Shown: one piece after another, positions 35,466 through 46,774 of the stretch
Numbering within the stretch: the stretch's first letter is position 1
Layout of the letters: each line of letters opens with the position of its first letter
NCBI GenBank assembly: GCA_013180625.2
Contig: SNVD02010487.1
Span: 372,001 to 436,000, forward strand
Length of the DNA stretch: 64,000 bases
Direction: 5' to 3'
Origin: Boswellia sacra
Lineage: Eukaryota; Streptophyta; Magnoliopsida; Sapindales; Burseraceae
The notes under the pieces: model-generated
Database searches by the model: none
The model's input: only the letters and a program-made list of their open reading frames with translations
What the model was told of the DNA's origin: nothing
Program-made: the position numbers and the translations under genes

Positions 35466-36016
35466 ACACCAAGGATAACCTTGGAAAATTTGATGCAAAA
35501 GCCGATGTTGGAATTTTTGTTGGCTACTCCAACCATAGTAAAGCATATAGAGTTTTTAACAAAAAGACTTTTACTATTGAAGAATCTATGCATGTTGAAT
35601 TTGATGAAACTAATGTGATTTCTCCAAAGAATTTAGATGATGATATTGTTGAGGTAGAAAGGCAAATCAAGGAATCAAGGCTTGATGAAAAGAGCCAAGA
35701 TGAATTATAACTTCAACAAGAAAAGATTGAGGAAATAAATAATTCTTCCCAAGAATTACCAAAGGAATGGAGGTACGCAAAAGCTCACCCTAAAGATCTC
35801 ATTATTGGTGAACAATCACAAGGTCTGAGAACTAGATCTTCTTTTAGGAACTTTTGTAATCATTTTGCATTTGTCTCTCAATTTGAACCAAAATCTTTTA
35901 AAGAAGCCAAAAATGACGAAAGTTGGATTTTGGCTATGCAAGAAGAATTGAACCAATTTGAGAAAACTCAAGTTTGGGAATTAGTCCCTAGACCCAAATA
36001 TGACTGAACCCCTTAG
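35466..36016 (+). pseudogene. SIRE-like integrase end and RT stub
   Basis: Frameshifted integrase C-terminal and linker sequence. The RT begins with KSFKEAKNDESWILAMQEEL and QVWELVPRPK at about 35890-36000, then stops. The rest of RT and all RNase H is deleted: the sequence passes directly into 3' leader with two purine tracts (AAAAGGGGGAGAAATTG at 36171 and AAAAAGGGGGAGAT before the LTR). Confidence 0.8.
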
Positions 36017-36333
36017 TCAAGATAGATTTTGCATAATTAGAAGAGAATTAGGCATGTTGGATATATCTTAATTTTGCTTTTATATGATTATCTTTAAACG
36101 GTAGCATATGTTAAAGGGGAGAATATATTTAGGGGGAGTAATTAATTTGATTAAATCTTTTTGATGATAACAAAAGGGGGAGAAATTGTTGGATTGCTTA
36201 TATTCATAACGTGGATTGCTTATATTCATAACGAGTGCCATCTTTTTGTTTGTTCTTGATTTTATTTTCATTCTTGATTTTAGATATTATTTTAAAGCAA
36301 TCAATGGTTTGTCATCATCAAAAAGGGGGAGAT

Positions 36334-38195
36334 TGTTAGCCCTAAGGCTACATGATAATTTTGATGATAACAATATACACTGATTCATAAGGTGTTACTA
36401 ATATGTTTATTTATGTGCAAGAATAAGATTTAATGAAATATTTGTAAAATCAAGAAGAGGCTTATTAAAATGAAGTGTTGAAGCTAAGGAGAAGACTACG
36501 TGTTAAAGGCACCAAAATTTAAGAACAAGGTTTGATTCAAGGAATGTGACACATGAGCAATGTTCAATCAATTGGTCATATATTTCTCTACAAATGTCCA
36601 AATAATGTGATTTTTAAGCCTTTGGAAATCTTACTCAATTTATAACATTTCATATGTTTTAAATAAATTCAAATTTCAAGTGTAATGTTGTTCAAATCAT
36701 CATGCAAGTTGAAAGACAAATGGAAGCAGCTGACATAAGCACTGAACACTCTTTTAGACATATCATGAGCTAGAAAAATCAAAATGACTTGATTATTGTG
36801 GCATTGAAAAGAGGACTTAATGAATCACATTTCATATGTTTTGAATAAATTCAAATTTCAAACGAAAGACTGATATAATTGACATGCAATTCGTTAGACT
36901 GACACAGAGAAGAAAAATCACCTCATTTGAGCACCGAATGATGTTTTATCTATATCTTGAGTTGGAGATATCCAAATAACTTGATTCTTATGGCATTAGA
37001 AAGATGATTTAATGGATCAGATTTCATATTCTTTGAAGAAATTTAAATTTCAAACAGAAGGCTGACATAATACACATGCAAGTTGGTGGACTGACACATG
37101 GAAGAAAAATCAAGTAACACGAGCACTGAATGGTGTTTTGGCCATATCTTGAGATTTTCAAATTTCAAACGGAACATTGACAAAAATGGCAGACAAGATT
37201 TCAGTTTTTATGATTGGCAGAAAATTTAGAGTTGGTGTCTTCACTTGATTAAGTTCATCTTATTTGCCTATAAAAGGAGCCCTTCTTCCAGGCATTCAGC
37301 AAGAGCAAAAGAAGCATCTATCAAGCAAAAAACAAGAGGAATATCAAGTCTAGAGAGATTTTATATTCTTTATCTACTCTTTGAAGAGAGTTGTACTTTT
37401 ATTGTAAAAATTATCCTTGTTCTTGTATTGTGGTGAGAGTGAGATCTTCTTGTAAAGGATAAAAAGTTATCCCTGAGAGAACTCTTGGTGTGTTGTTATC
37501 AAGAGTTGAAGGAAGTTGCCTTAGTGAGATTGTACATCAAGAAGAACTCTTGGTGTGGTGTTATCACGGGTTGAAGGACGTTGCCTGGGTGAGGTTGTTT
37601 ATCAAGAAGAACTCTTGGTGTGGTGTTATCACGGGTTGAAGGAAGTTGCCTTGGTGAGGTTGTTCATCGAGAAGAACTCTTGGTGTGGTGTTACCAAGGG
37701 TTGAAGGAAGTTGTCTTGGTGAGGTTGTTCATCAAGAAGAACTCTTGGTATGGTGTTATCACGAGTTGAAGGAAGTTGCCTTGGTGAGGTTGTTCATCAA
37801 GAAGAACTCTTGGTGTGCTATTATCAAGAGTTAGAAGAAAAAGTCTTAGTGACGTTGTTCATCAAGCAAGTTGTAAAGAATTCTACAACTTAGTGGAAAG
37901 CCTAGCTCGTGGAGCTAGGAGCTCGTGGACGTAGGCAAGGTTTGCCGAACAACATAAATTGAGTTTGCACTCTCTCTATCCCTTTCCTTTTTACATTTAC
38001 TTGCACTTGTGATTGTTCATCATTATTATTCTTTTGATTGCATCTTTGATAAATTCTAATTTCATCTTCTTCACCTTTATTCTCAAAAAAAGAGTGAACT
38101 AATTTTTGATCTTTCAAGAAAAGTTTTCTAAATCCGTTTTGATAAATAAAAACCCAATTCACCCCCCCTCTTGGGTTGCCATACCTGGGTCAACA
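36334..38195 (+). repeat. 3' LTR of the SIRE-like element
   Basis: 1.86 kb, colinear with the 5' LTR, with TATA box at 37269-37277. Its 65 bp repeat array has six units against five in the 5' LTR, which accounts for the length difference. Confidence 0.93.
37480..37870 (+). repeat. 65 bp tandem repeat in 3' LTR (6 units)
   Basis: Same unit as in the 5' LTR, one copy more. The variants differ between the two arrays (CACGGG against CAAGAG), showing repeat turnover after insertion. Confidence 0.9.
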
Positions 38196-38200
38196 CTTCC

Positions 38201-40087
38201 TTAGGCACATTGTCAAACATAAATACATGCATATATTGAAATATCACTTGGAAATCTAACTTACTACCTTATGGCCCTCTTTGTCATATAAATAATATGA
38301 AAACATCAAAACTTATAAACATACAAATCACTTCTTTTCAAAACTATCTCACATGATTCAATATCTTAGTTAGGTCATGACATTGATATAGTTCCACTTT
38401 CATACCTAAGCGAAGCGGACCTTATACTTTCTTATTAAGCCACTTAAATCCTTCTATACTTCAATTATTTCTCTTGTAAGATACTTGTCTATATATATTA
38501 CATAAGTTAGACTAAAGCTCTAATGACTCACTTATAACAATATACCAAGAGCATAAATTCTAGGCTCCATAAAAATTACTTTCACAACCTCTAAAATCTT
38601 GATCACTATCTCATTCATAATAGAATCGATACTGAATACTTCATCTTCACTATTTTTTTTTAATAATTCACTCACAAATCCAAATGTCGTAAAATTTCGC
38701 AAAGCTATCCTTCACATACTAATGGTGTGATAGTCAAATTTTCAAATCATTTGGGCATACAATAGTCCTTGAAATTGGTTGTGTTTTACAAACTTGCATT
38801 ATTGTCAGACAAATTTCAGATCCGAGTTATTTAACTTTGAGAATTCATATAAATTTCAAAAAAATTCATAAAAACATGAAAACCTCCAATTCAACTCCAG
38901 AAACATATCCAAGTAATTCTACTAAAGATTAGAAATTTTTTTTTAAAAAGAAATTTTGAAAATCTAAATTACATTTGGAATTAAAAATTTTAAAAGTTGT
39001 AAACCCATTTTTTTCTACAAAAATCATCACAATTAAGATAAGACTTGGGTCAACCCTTTTTGAGAGGAGAATGCAGTATAAAAATCATTTCTATTAAAAA
39101 AGCTTTTCATCAAGGACATATTTTAGAATAATTCAAAGGTGATCACAATGACTGTATAAACTCTATGTAAAAATAGTATAATTGGAAAATTTACCACAAT
39201 TTAGAAAACTCAAATTTTAATAGGTTGCAACCTTATATCAAAGCTTAAGATGTCTAGCTTGTCATATTAAAAGATTCAGATTAACTTCGATGTATAAATA
39301 CTCGCAAAATTTTTTTTTTCAAATCATCATATCACATACTACGTAAAGATATGCTTTAGGCATTGTGTCATTATCATTCAATGCATGCTCACTCTCAACT
39401 CACTGCTCTCAAAACTCAATGTTTCAAAGTAAAAGCTTCAATCATCTTATGTCATCGTATACTACATATCATGCATAACTCAATTATCATATCAGTCATC
39501 CAAGCAAATTAGAAGTTTCTAAATTCCTCCTCAACGTACCTTGCATTCTAAAATAGCATATACCATGTAATTCTTCATATTACAATTATCATAACTCAAT
39601 TCTTCATATAATCTCAGTTTTCATAATATGAAAATCATCATAATTCATAGCACTAACATAACTAAAAAATTAAGCTATACATAAATCCTCTCATCCATAA
39701 TGCTTGATAAAAGTATCCAACATTATACCGAATATTTCCGTTCAATCTTAACAAATCAAAATACTAACATAGAACAAACGGCTACGTTGTAAAACAATTA
39801 GGTAAGCAACAAATTTTAAGATAAGTATCTAACATCATAACTAAATCATAACTAAGTAAACTCTCTTTGAGCTAGTAGGGCTAAGCCAATTTATTTCTCT
39901 AACTACGCTCTTATGAGGTTGCCATGCCTAAGCTTGATGGTGCTTCCACAGACAACTACATCTTTTCAAAGCAAATACTTCTATATGGGCTAGGCTTATA
40001 AATGGGTGAAAATGAGTGGCTTGTTGATAAAATACAAAGCATGGACAAGGCTTGCTAGTAATATAAGCCCATGAATGAGGTGTTTCA
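38201..40087 (-). other. Gypsy internal remnant and truncated 5' LTR
   Basis: AT-rich, no coding sequence recognised. The last ~110 bp (39978-40087) resemble 29363-29471, including GGACTAGGCTTGCTAG versus GGACAAGGCTTGCTAG. The rest of the expected 3.2 kb LTR is not found. Confidence 0.5.
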
Positions 40088-40925
40088 AATCATTTGATGA
40101 TCATGGATTAATTGTCCCATTTTAATTTGCCTTTCACAAAAAAAAATGTACTTCATTTCACCTTTGTCCTTCACAATTATCTATATACTGAAAATCTAGT
40201 GACATGAAGATATCAACCAATGTGTACAAATTGATCTTCAAAGAACATTTATGATTAGTGTGTCAATCAATGCTTAGCATGCATAACCAAATTAATCATT
40301 CTTCAATATCTTACCAAAAGTGAGACCAAAAAAACAAAAACCTTACCCCAAAAACTGCATCTTCATACACTACATCATGCGTCACCTTAACAACATATAA
40401 TATTATATAAGCAATTATAAGTTTTTAGCGACTAACTTCCCAATTTTGAAACAGCTATAGCACAGCGCAACATTTTATTCTTCTGTAAGATGCTCTCCAC
40501 TACTCCTCATTAATATGTTTGCTTCCTGCGCAAGAAAATATTATTCTAAAGTCCTAAATTTTAGATTCTACGCAATCTTTAGAATCAGAGCCGTGCCTGG
40601 GGACAACATAAGTGCAATTGAGTTAATTTTAGAGTGCAAAAAGTTGAAATCTTTAATCCTAAAAATTGTTTTTACATTTCTTATAAATAATGTTTTAGAA
40701 TCTTTGAAGTTTGTGAAGTCGAGGAATTTTGAGAGAAGAAAGAGTTTCTTCATAGAACTGAATTGAGCAAAGGGAATAGAGTCAGTTTTCTGAAAGCTCC
40801 GATGATTTTCTAGCAGATCAAAAACCATTAAGCTCTTCAAATCACAATAAAAATTAATGCCATTCCCTAACATCAACTAAGAGAAAGAAACAGTTTCTTC
40901 ATAGAACTGAATTGGGGAAGTTCAT
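40088..40925 (-). repeat. Duplicated TNL-cluster flank, copy 1 left part
   Basis: No gene is certain. It aligns with 58920-59371 (for example CATTCCCTA(A/G)CAT and TAGAACTGAATT). It continues across the CACTA insertion at 55329. A 40 bp stretch with TTTCTTCATAGAACTGAATTG is repeated at about 40745 and 40905. An open minus-strand frame (40876-40568) has no recognised domain. Confidence 0.55.
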
Positions 40926-41160
40926 CACTATAAGAAAAAAGACAATATATGACTGACACTTTATGATAAAACTCGTTATATCATAAAATGATGAAAGAGT
41001 CATGATAGAATTGTGGCTCATCTAAAACTTAATGATGTACGTGTGATATACTTTTTATCTATCACAATTTGATGATAGAATTGTGATATAAATTAACTCT
41101 ATCAAAAACTTTGTGACAGAAATTTATTATTGACTATGTTTGACCAAATTTTAAATTAAT
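40926..41160. repeat. Left subterminal region of Pack-CACTA 2
   Basis: Several degenerate TATCA(A/T)AA and TTGTGATA units in both directions (TGATAGAATTGTG occurs twice, at about 41001 and 41071). Right side counterpart 55160-55320 has GTGACAG units. These are the likely transposase-binding sequences. Confidence 0.6.
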
Positions 41161-41945
41161 AATTTATTAATTAAAAGCAAAATGCAACTTTTTTTATGGT
41201 CAAATAATATTTTTTTTGTACAAATATATTTTTAATTGCAATATGAAACAGTGTGTTTAATCTTGATTAATATAACGAAACCCGAAATAGATTTTTGAAA
41301 CTTTGCACCTTTCTTTGAGTTTCCCCCCATTTGCCCCTTTCAAAAGCGAAATCGATTTGTTGTTTCCTCTCACTCACCTGAACCTGCTCTCTCTACTCTT
41401 ATTCACCTATAAGTGCAACTCCCACCACAAAAAAGAGGAGTTATTTGCTGCACCCATTTTTGGCAGCATCAAGTAGCATCCTTAATAAAGCAAGAAGGTA
41501 ATCGATGTAAATGCGTTATTTTTAATTTAAAAGTAAATTTAAAACCCTAGAATCTCTTTTTCTTGTTTTTTTTCATCTATTAGCTCCAACTCTTGCATTT
41601 TTCAATCTCTTCCTCTCACACTCAATCACTAAATCTCGTTATCGCTCTCGATTTTTGTCTCTCTCTGTCTCTTGCTCTAAGATCGTTACTTTTTTTGCTT
41701 CAATTTTTCTTTCTGAACTCACCTTTTTTGTGTTTGTTTATGTAGAGGAGGAAGGATTGGGTGTAAGAAGGGTAGAAGTTTGTATGCCAGCAGGGTGAAG
41801 ATTAGGTGTTTTGTGTCTCAGTTTAGAGGACCTGCAAGATTATTAGGTGTTTCATGCTTTTTGTTATGTTATCTCTCAAGTAAAAGCTCAAACACCTGGA
41901 GCTCACTTTCTATTTGATAGATAAATTGATTTTGAATTGAAATAA
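41161..41945. other. Presumed captured 5' region in Pack-CACTA 2
   Basis: No coding region seen. The stretch 41330-41760 is pyrimidine-rich with CTCTCTCTC-like blocks, as in plant 5' UTRs, and leads up to the next fragment. Probably the captured 5' part of the BPP1-like gene. Confidence 0.4.
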
Positions 41946-42322
41946 ATGGTGATGAAGGAAATAGATGAAGAGTTGTCTTTGTTTCTTGAAATACGAAGAC
42001 GTGAGAAGGAGAATGATAACCTTCTTCCTATTTGGGACTCTAACGACCTCAATAGCAATAACACCTGCAATGCTACTCTAGTTACCGTGTGCTTTGGATT
42101 CCTTTTTAGATTTTTGACTTGTAAAGATCATCGTATCTGTTTGGTTTGTTTGACTTAATCAAGTGTTTATATTAATTTATTGATTATTGGATGATGGTTT
42201 GGCCAACGCCTAATGATAGGGGATCTTTGGTATTTGAGATTGTTTCCTCTGCTCCAAATCGCATAACTATAGCTAATAATTTCATGAATTCAGAGAATGA
42301 TAAATTTGATTATGATTGGTAA
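41946..42322 (+). pseudogene. Captured fragment of BPP1/proline-rich protein gene
   Basis: ATG 41946 opens KEIDEELSLFLEIRRREKEN, the characteristic N-terminus of plant proline-rich BPP1-like proteins. An intron-like gap follows, then 42188-42319 reads SSAPNRITIANNFMNSEND and KFDYDW, matching the family's conserved NSENDKNDYDWLLTPP-type block, which here ends at TAA. BPP1-type proteins are microtubule-associated. Only the N-terminal ~100 residues are present. Confidence 0.6.
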
Positions 42323-43834
42323 TGTTTCTAAACTTCTATCAACTTGTTTTGAGTTCGGAATAATGTATCGATTACTTCTAGCTTCGTTATCTAAAGTTAC
42401 ATAACTTAAGACTGTTATTTTTTAAAACTGAAGTATCCAAGCTTTCACACCTTCTCCAGTTACGTCGCTAAACCCTATATACAAGCAAATTATTTGCTTC
42501 GGGTTGTTTGAGAATTTTGGTTCACAATAGATGATTGATTAGAATTATTTCTGGCAAATTTGTTCTAAGCAATATAACTCTTGTCTCGTATAGTCCTTGT
42601 TGCTGGGTTCTTTGTAACATAATTAGAGCTTTTGGATCATTATTGTTAGCAACACACCAATGGGGCAGAATTTGTAATCGTGAGTTTCTAGATCTTTATA
42701 TTTAGAATTCCCCTTGAATGTTTGATATGTATTTGTTTAAAATAGTTGGTGTTAGAGGTAGCTGTTACCTGCTTTAAGCCTGAAAAGTTTGAGGTGGTAA
42801 AGTACATTTTGGCATGCTTATAACTGAACTGAGACTGGATTGTTGACCTAATAGGTCATTTTCTTCATGTTGGCGCAAAGGCAATAAAGCATTTATATTA
42901 TAACTTATTTTAGTTTGACAATTCATATGAAAAAGCCTATGCGCAAAAGTGGCATTGCAATAGTTGGTTCAAAATTGCATTCATTCATTTAAGCAATTCT
43001 TTTGGAGTGTGATAAAGTTATTAAAAGTTTGCTCTAAATATGTGCAATTAAAATCAGGTGAAGGCCTTGATCTAGCTTTCACGGATATCCACTTGAAGAA
43101 CAAAGACATCCACTGATTCAATTCTAAAAAAATAAAAATTATTTGCATACCTTGCCTTTTTATCTGGGTGTGTTGTTGTTTTGCCTATGTCCTCGAGGAA
43201 TAACTTCAAATTTAGTTTCTTATTATTAATAGTTAGATGTTGGTATTGAAGATTATGATTTGTCCCTGCAAAACTTTGAAAGGGGAATTTTTTTTTTTTT
43301 TGCTTCTATTTCTAGTAATGATCACCATATTATTGTTTTCTAAAACATAGAAAAGTGAGTTTTAGAGCTCTCTTTCTGGTATTATAACCAAGGAAGGAAA
43401 AGATGATCTAAGGAGTTACTGGTTCTAAAATCTAACTGGACTCAACAAATATTATACTTGATTTTTAATTTGTTTTCCAAATTGAATAATTACTAGAAAT
43501 AGAATGATAAAAAATTTCCCCTTTCGAAGTTTTGCAGGCACAAATAACAATCTTCAATACCAACATCTAACTATTAATAATATTGAAGTTAATGAGTTAA
43601 AACAAAGCTAATAAAAATGATTCTAAAATGGACACTTTATAGAACTACGGACTTGTGTGATTCAGTTCAAAATGATCTCAGCTTTATGATTAAGATATTA
43701 ATTTCTGCATGTCTTTTGGTTCAATGTAAATACATGATTACAGAGTTACTTTTAGGGCCAAGACATTTAGATGTTAATAAGATTATTTAGCCTTTTTGCA
43801 CTAGAGTTGTCTTAGGAAAAGAGTTATTTTGTAG
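42323..43834. other. Intron-like sequence with inverted repeat
   Basis: No gene recognised. Contains an inverted repeat: 43203-43320 against 43489-43597 (TAGATGTTGGTATTGAAGAT with its complement ATCTTCAATACCAACATCTA), arms about 110 bp with a ~170 bp loop, a possible MITE or hairpin-forming repeat. Confidence 0.5.
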
Positions 43835-45233
43835 GTGAATGCAAGCATCATCACAATTGAAGCAGACCAAGTACATATAGGGATGGCAAAATCTGGGGCC
43901 GGGGCCGATACCATCAATTGCAAAACCCGGTCTCAAAAAATTCCCTGAAATTTTTTTTCTAGGGCTTGGGTTGGTCTGCGTTTTCCAATAACCCAGGTTG
44001 TGTATCCCATACTCGATATTAGTCTATTTTTGAAGACATCGAGTGTCGGATGATGCATCTGACACTCGAGACTAGCTTTCATCAGAAATGTCGAGTGTTA
44101 GATACATGGTTCATCCGACACTCGATACTAACTTTCATCTGACAAGTCAAGCATTGGATACATTAGTGTCAAGATGATGAATTCAACACTCGACACTTAC
44201 AACTACTAAAAAACATTGGATGATGAAGGAGGGAGTTCAATGACATCTTTGTGAGGTTGTTTCATTGGAGTGTTACATGTAGAAAGTAGATATTGTGTGC
44301 TATCAACTTGTTGGTTTGGTTTCATTAAAGTGTTGACATTATTTTTATTTACTTGTTACTGTGTTGGTTACGCACAAGAATCAACTACTAAAAGACCATA
44401 ATTCCATTCAAAATATAAAATTTCCAAGTCAACAATAATTTAACAAACAATATCAAGTCACCAACAAACAAAATCAACAAGTACATGACAACAACAATAA
44501 TAAACACATCAAGGTAAACAACTCACGACAAAAAAAACATACCAAATTAAATTTACAACAATATAAATTCTAACACTCGATGGAATACGACACTCGACAT
44601 CATGAAATCCAACATCGTGTGTCATATTTAATTATATAAGGCCGTTATAGTTAAATATGATGCAAAAACGTAAAAAAAATAAACCTAAAATAAGCAACCT
44701 GCCAAAATGATCAACAATACTCGACATGGTCGACAGAGCTCGGCATGATCATCTGACACTCGATCAAGTCGTGTTGGTTATGAATCTAACACTCGACACT
44801 TACATGTCGAATCGTTGCAAGTGCTATCGAGCTCTTCGAGTTTTGTCGAGTGTTTTGGCAGGTTGCTTATTTTAGCTTAGTTTTTTTGCCTTTTTGCATC
44901 ATATTTTAAATATAACGGCCTTGTATTTGCAGGTTGAAGCAAATGGCAAGTGAATTGTAAACAATAAAGGATGTCGTTTAAGGGGTTATATTTAAGAATA
45001 CAAATTTGATGGATTCAATTGATAAAGTTTTTTAATTTAATTACGCACCCCGGGTTCGATTCCGGATCCCCGGCCCGACCGGGCAAAAAAATCGCACCTC
45101 GGCCCCACATGACCGGATTTTCTGGGGCCCCAACCCTGGCCAAATTGTTTTGCCATCCCTAAGTATATAGAGCTATTATAGAACTAGCAGAAAAATATGG
45201 TATTAGCAAGCTTTTTATGGGGGCTGTACAAGC
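43835..45233 (+). pseudogene. Possible USP-domain exon split by hAT element
   Basis: After acceptor TTTTGTAG the exon runs 43835-43877 (VNASIITIEADQVH) and, past the hAT element, 45170-45233 (IIELAEKYGISKLFMGAV, then a stop). The second part resembles the GI.ELI..HGI.KLVMGAA block of universal-stress-protein domains, as in plant U-box kinases. The identification is weak, and a small frame shift lies at the joint. Confidence 0.35.
43878..45161. mobile_element. Non-autonomous hAT-like element with GC-rich ends
   Basis: Terminal inverted repeat TAGGGATGGCAAAA ... TTTTGCCATCCCTA. Flanking 8 bp direct repeats AGTACATA (43870-43877) and AGTATATA (45162-45169) differ at one base, as expected for a hAT insertion. 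It encodes no transposase. GC-rich ends (GGGGCCGGGGCC; GGATCCCCGGCCCGACC) surround an AT-rich core. The core has many GACACTCGA-type short repeats (44040-44880) and a large hairpin (arms 44636-44710 and 44853-44923, GGCCGTTATA ... TATAACGGCC). Confidence 0.8.
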
Positions 45234-46368
45234 GTAGTAAGTTATTTTCTCATTTCTAATTGAACAATTGGTCTCCTATACTTTATTATACAATAAGAGT
45301 TTTGTGTTGTATAATTGTTCTATGGTCTTGTGCTTTTGTCAAATCGCTTTGTCCATGTCCTACTATGATTTGAAACCTGATCTTTTGAAACCTTTGTGGT
45401 TCGATATACCACATAGTAAGAAAGTGCAAATATGAAAAGTTAGTTAAATTTTCTGTCACAAGAAAACATGATAAGGATGAGTAACTACAATCAACATTAA
45501 ACCTGTTCTCATTAGGTGGACATTGAACTTGGTGTTTTATCTTCTTTGTATTGTGAAATCAAAGATTGGAATTTTTCTGACAATCACCTTGAAAAATTTT
45601 TAGAGTTGAAATAGTGGATGTCAGCTTCCAAAATATTATTGCACTTCAATGTTGGCCTCGTTTTTCTTTTTTTAAAGTATCATTTGGAGATACTAGCAAT
45701 CCATTTCCAATTGAGTAATAATGGGTTAAATAGAAAAATTTTTAGGGTTGTTGAATTTGTAGTTGCTAACTTAGATCCTTTAATGCCTCTATAAGAACAT
45801 TATATCTTGCCATTATATTTTTTTTAAATATTTAAATCAATAAATTTTATATAGAAATTTTATCACATGAATTAATACAATAATATGAAATTGAGAGTGA
45901 GTAATTTGCATTTGAAACCCTTTTACTCCATTAAGAGTGAATCAGTGAATTACTAAATCAAAATGAGTCATATATTAATGCATTAAATTACTAAAACAAA
46001 ATGTCATTGTTCCATTTGAAACACAAAAGGTCAGTAGTTAATTACTAAATTAGAAAGTTTCCTTGGAAAGTTAGGATATCATTTTATAATTAAACCTCCT
46101 TGATGACCCATGTCTTCTGGTTTTTGCTAAAGAATTACTTCCTCTCGTTATGAGTACTCAGTTCTTTTTTTTTTTTGTCCTCAATTCTTTGACAAAGGTC
46201 CAACAATCAATTCTTAAATTTCTTTTTTTTTTTGTGAAATTTGGGGATGGAAGTGTTTTATTTCTTGAATTTTGTGTAGAAAGTTGGTAAATTTTAAGGA
46301 TTTAGGAGGATTTGAGGCCTTGTTGAGTGGAATGGTTTGGTTCATTAGTGATGTGCTCGTGTTATTAG
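45234..46368. other. Spacer in Pack-CACTA 2
   Basis: AT-rich, no gene recognised, possibly captured intron sequence in front of the DAHP synthase exon that follows. Confidence 0.4.
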
Positions 46369-46624
46369 GTGGGAAGAGTGGCGGCACAGTTTACAAACCC
46401 AAGATCAAAACCCATTTGAGGAGAAGGATGGAGTGAAGTTGCCAGGGTATTGGGGAGACAACATTAATGGTGATGCTTGTGATGAGAAATCAAGAGTTCC
46501 AGACTGTAATAAGATGACTAGAGCTTACTCCCAAGGTACAACTGCTCTTAACCTTCTTAGAGCTTTTGTAGTAAGAGGTTATATAGCAATGCAAATGGTT
46601 GCTCTCAAATTATGGGTTTTATGA
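46369..46624 (+). pseudogene. Captured exon of class II DAHP synthase
   Basis: After acceptor TTATTAG the sequence reads [15 protein letters not shown], then after a one-base insertion [28 protein letters not shown] and ALNLLRAF. These are conserved in plant class II DAHP synthase, the first enzyme of the shikimate pathway, a plastid protein. The insertion near 46415 and changes such as YSQGTTAL for YCQSAATL, plus a stop at 46622, mean a non-functional fragment. Confidence 0.82.
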
Positions 46625-46774
46625 TTATAGTAAAATTGACCTCGTGGAATTATTTTTTTGCGATTTGTATATTTGTACAATTTTTATTAGAATATGTTGT
46701 ATACTTTGTATTAATTAATATAATTTTAATTTCCATAAATATCTAAAAAATTTTAATGATATTGTTGGGTATAT

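Larger units (their letters stand above)
30377..38195 (+). mobile_element. Ty1/copia (SIRE/Maximus-like) retrotransposon, 7.8 kb
   Basis: Two LTRs (TGTTAGCCC to GGGTCAACA) and a perfect CTTCC duplication (30372-30376 and 38196-38200). Primer-binding site TGGTATCAGAGC and purine tract AAAAAGGGGGAGAT lie where expected for plus orientation. Long LTRs and this purine tract fit the SIRE/Maximus lineage. The body has gag, protease and integrase, but most of reverse transcriptase and all RNase H are deleted near 36006. Stops occur in gag and integrase, so the element is defective. Confidence 0.93.
26246..40087 (-). mobile_element. Ty3/gypsy (Del/Tekay-like) element, heavily deleted and interrupted
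   Basis: The outer ends TGACACGACC (26246) and GGTGTTTCA (40087) are flanked by a perfect 5 bp duplication AATCA (26241-26245 and 40088-40092). Just inside the left LTR, the minus strand shows AAATTTCAAGGATGAATT, a T-rich stretch, then AGGAGCTAGTAT, which matches the 3' pol end and purine tract of Del/Tekay chromoviruses. Almost no coding sequence remains. The 30377-38195 copia element is nested in it. The right LTR is truncated to about 110 bp that still resembles the left LTR end. Confidence 0.7.

Noticed and set aside
41300..41700. Pyrimidine-rich CT tracts as a possible promoter
   Set aside because: Consistent with plant 5' UTR sequence, but no gene start or TATA box could be tied to it.
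45040..45110. GC-rich stretch with CCCCGGGTTCGATTCC, like a tRNA T-arm
   Set aside because: The T-loop-like GGTTCGATTCC has no matching acceptor stem, D-arm or anticodon arm; it belongs to the GC-rich end of the hAT element.
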